A stretch of 16,724 nt of DNA from assembly GCA_025350345.1 (NCBI GenBank), contig JANXYA010000235.1, positions 1 through 16,724 of the forward strand. Direction: 5' to 3'. Below the pieces are notes generated by a model. The model was not told the DNA's origin. It did no database searches and was given only the letters and a program-made list of their open reading frames with translations. The position numbers were made by a program, and so were the translations under genes. Each line of letters begins with the position of its first letter. Position 1 is the first letter of the stretch. The stretch is from Gammaproteobacteria bacterium. GTDB lineage: Bacteria; Pseudomonadota; Gammaproteobacteria; Steroidobacterales; Steroidobacteraceae. Of this stretch, positions 16,284 through 16,724 are shown in pieces.

Positions 16284-16723
16284 CCGAAGCCATGTTTCTC
16301 GTGCTGATCGTGGAGGACGATGCGGGCATCCGGGGCGTACTGCGGATGCTGCTCGAATCGCAGCACTATCGGGTGGTGGAGGCCGAATCCGCTGCGCGCG
16401 GCATCATCGAGGCGCGCAATCACCGGCCGGATCTGCTGGTCGTCGATCTCGGATTGCCGGACCGGGACGGGCTCGCCGTGATACGCGAGATCCGGCGCTT
16501 CGCGCCGACGCCGGTGCTGGTGCTGTCGGCGCGCACGATGGAGGTGGACAAGATCGCTGCGCTCGATGCCGGCGCCGACGACTACGTCGCCAAGCCCTTC
16601 AGCGCGCCGGAACTGCTGGCGCGGGTGCGCGCCGGGCTACGCCGCAACGCGCAGGGCGGCGAGCAGTTGCCGATACTGGCAACGATGCCACCGGCACCTA
16701 CAATCGTTACGCTTTCGCCGTGA
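16280..16723 (+). CDS. kdpE: KdpE-type response regulator, receiver domain only (ends at window edge)
   Basis: The frame gives 147 residues and stops at TGA 16721-16723. The receiver domain is complete: acidic pocket LIVEDD, phospho-acceptor Asp56 in VVDLGLPDRDG, LVLSAR and DDYVAKPFSAPELLARVRAGLRR, close to KdpE. Normal KdpE has about 225 residues with a C-terminal winged-helix DNA-binding domain. Here, after QLPIL (about base 16680), neither this frame nor the other two shows the expected linker and DNA-binding start, and the last 45 bases seem less GC-rich. So the protein may be truncated, disrupted by a rearrangement, or misassembled. GTG 16280 overlaps kdpD by four bases; ATG 16292 would place the Asp at residue 52 exactly as in E. 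coli KdpE. Confidence 0.85.
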   Translation: MTEAMFLVLIVEDDAGIRGVLRMLLESQHYRVVEAESAARGIIEARNHRPDLLVVDLGLPDRDGLAVIREIRRFAPTPVLVLSARTMEVDKIAALDAGADDYVAKPFSAPELLARVRAGLRRNAQGGEQLPILATMPPAPTIVTLSP

Positions 16724-16724
16724 C

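Noticed and set aside
16667..16704. Promoter-like CTGGCA (16676-16681) and TACAAT (16699-16704) with 17-bp spacing near the right edge
   Set aside because: The -35 match is poor and no downstream gene can be seen because the window ends; kept only as a note beside the kdpE tail.

Overview
The window is about 16.7 kb of GC-rich (roughly two-thirds G+C), densely coding bacterial chromosome. Protein types (QmcA/NfeD pair, TrkA/TrkH, UvrD, glyoxalase II-like hydrolase, KdpFABC-DE, DUF2182) and Shine-Dalgarno sites point to a high-GC proteobacterium, most likely a gamma- or betaproteobacterium; the species cannot be told from the sequence. No rRNA, tRNA, CRISPR array, transposase or phage gene was seen.

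Layout. (1) 1-1424, plus strand: 3' end of qmcA, then nfeD and a two-CBS-domain protein, spaced as an operon for membrane quality control and nucleotide sensing. (2) 1425-1831: a promoter-like pair, a perfect GC hairpin and a broken SEC-C zinc-motif gene with a good ribosome binding site but two +1 frame breaks. (3) 8783-1832, minus strand: gloB-like hydrolase, uvrD, trkA, trkH, a DUF2182 membrane protein and a 67-residue KOW protein. The gaps are 9-56 bp, so this is a probable operon. (4) 8784-8925: divergent intergenic region with a T6 tract and candidate kdp control sites. (5) 8926-16723, plus strand: a 30-codon membrane micro-ORF, kdpF, kdpA, kdpB, kdpC, kdpD and a kdpE reading frame that ends after its receiver domain at the window edge.

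How the genes work together. The main theme is potassium. The constitutive-type Trk system (TrkH channel plus TrkA NAD-binding gating ring) and the high-affinity, inducible Kdp P-type ATPase with its KdpD sensor kinase lie back to back, separated only by uvrD, gloB and a 142-bp divergent promoter region. The most unusual points are the micro-ORF that carries the best ribosome binding site of the kdp operon and overlaps kdpF, the receiver-only KdpE frame with a foreign-looking tail, and the frameshifted SEC-C gene. I found no clearly new multi-gene system; the micro-ORF is the best candidate for an undescribed component.
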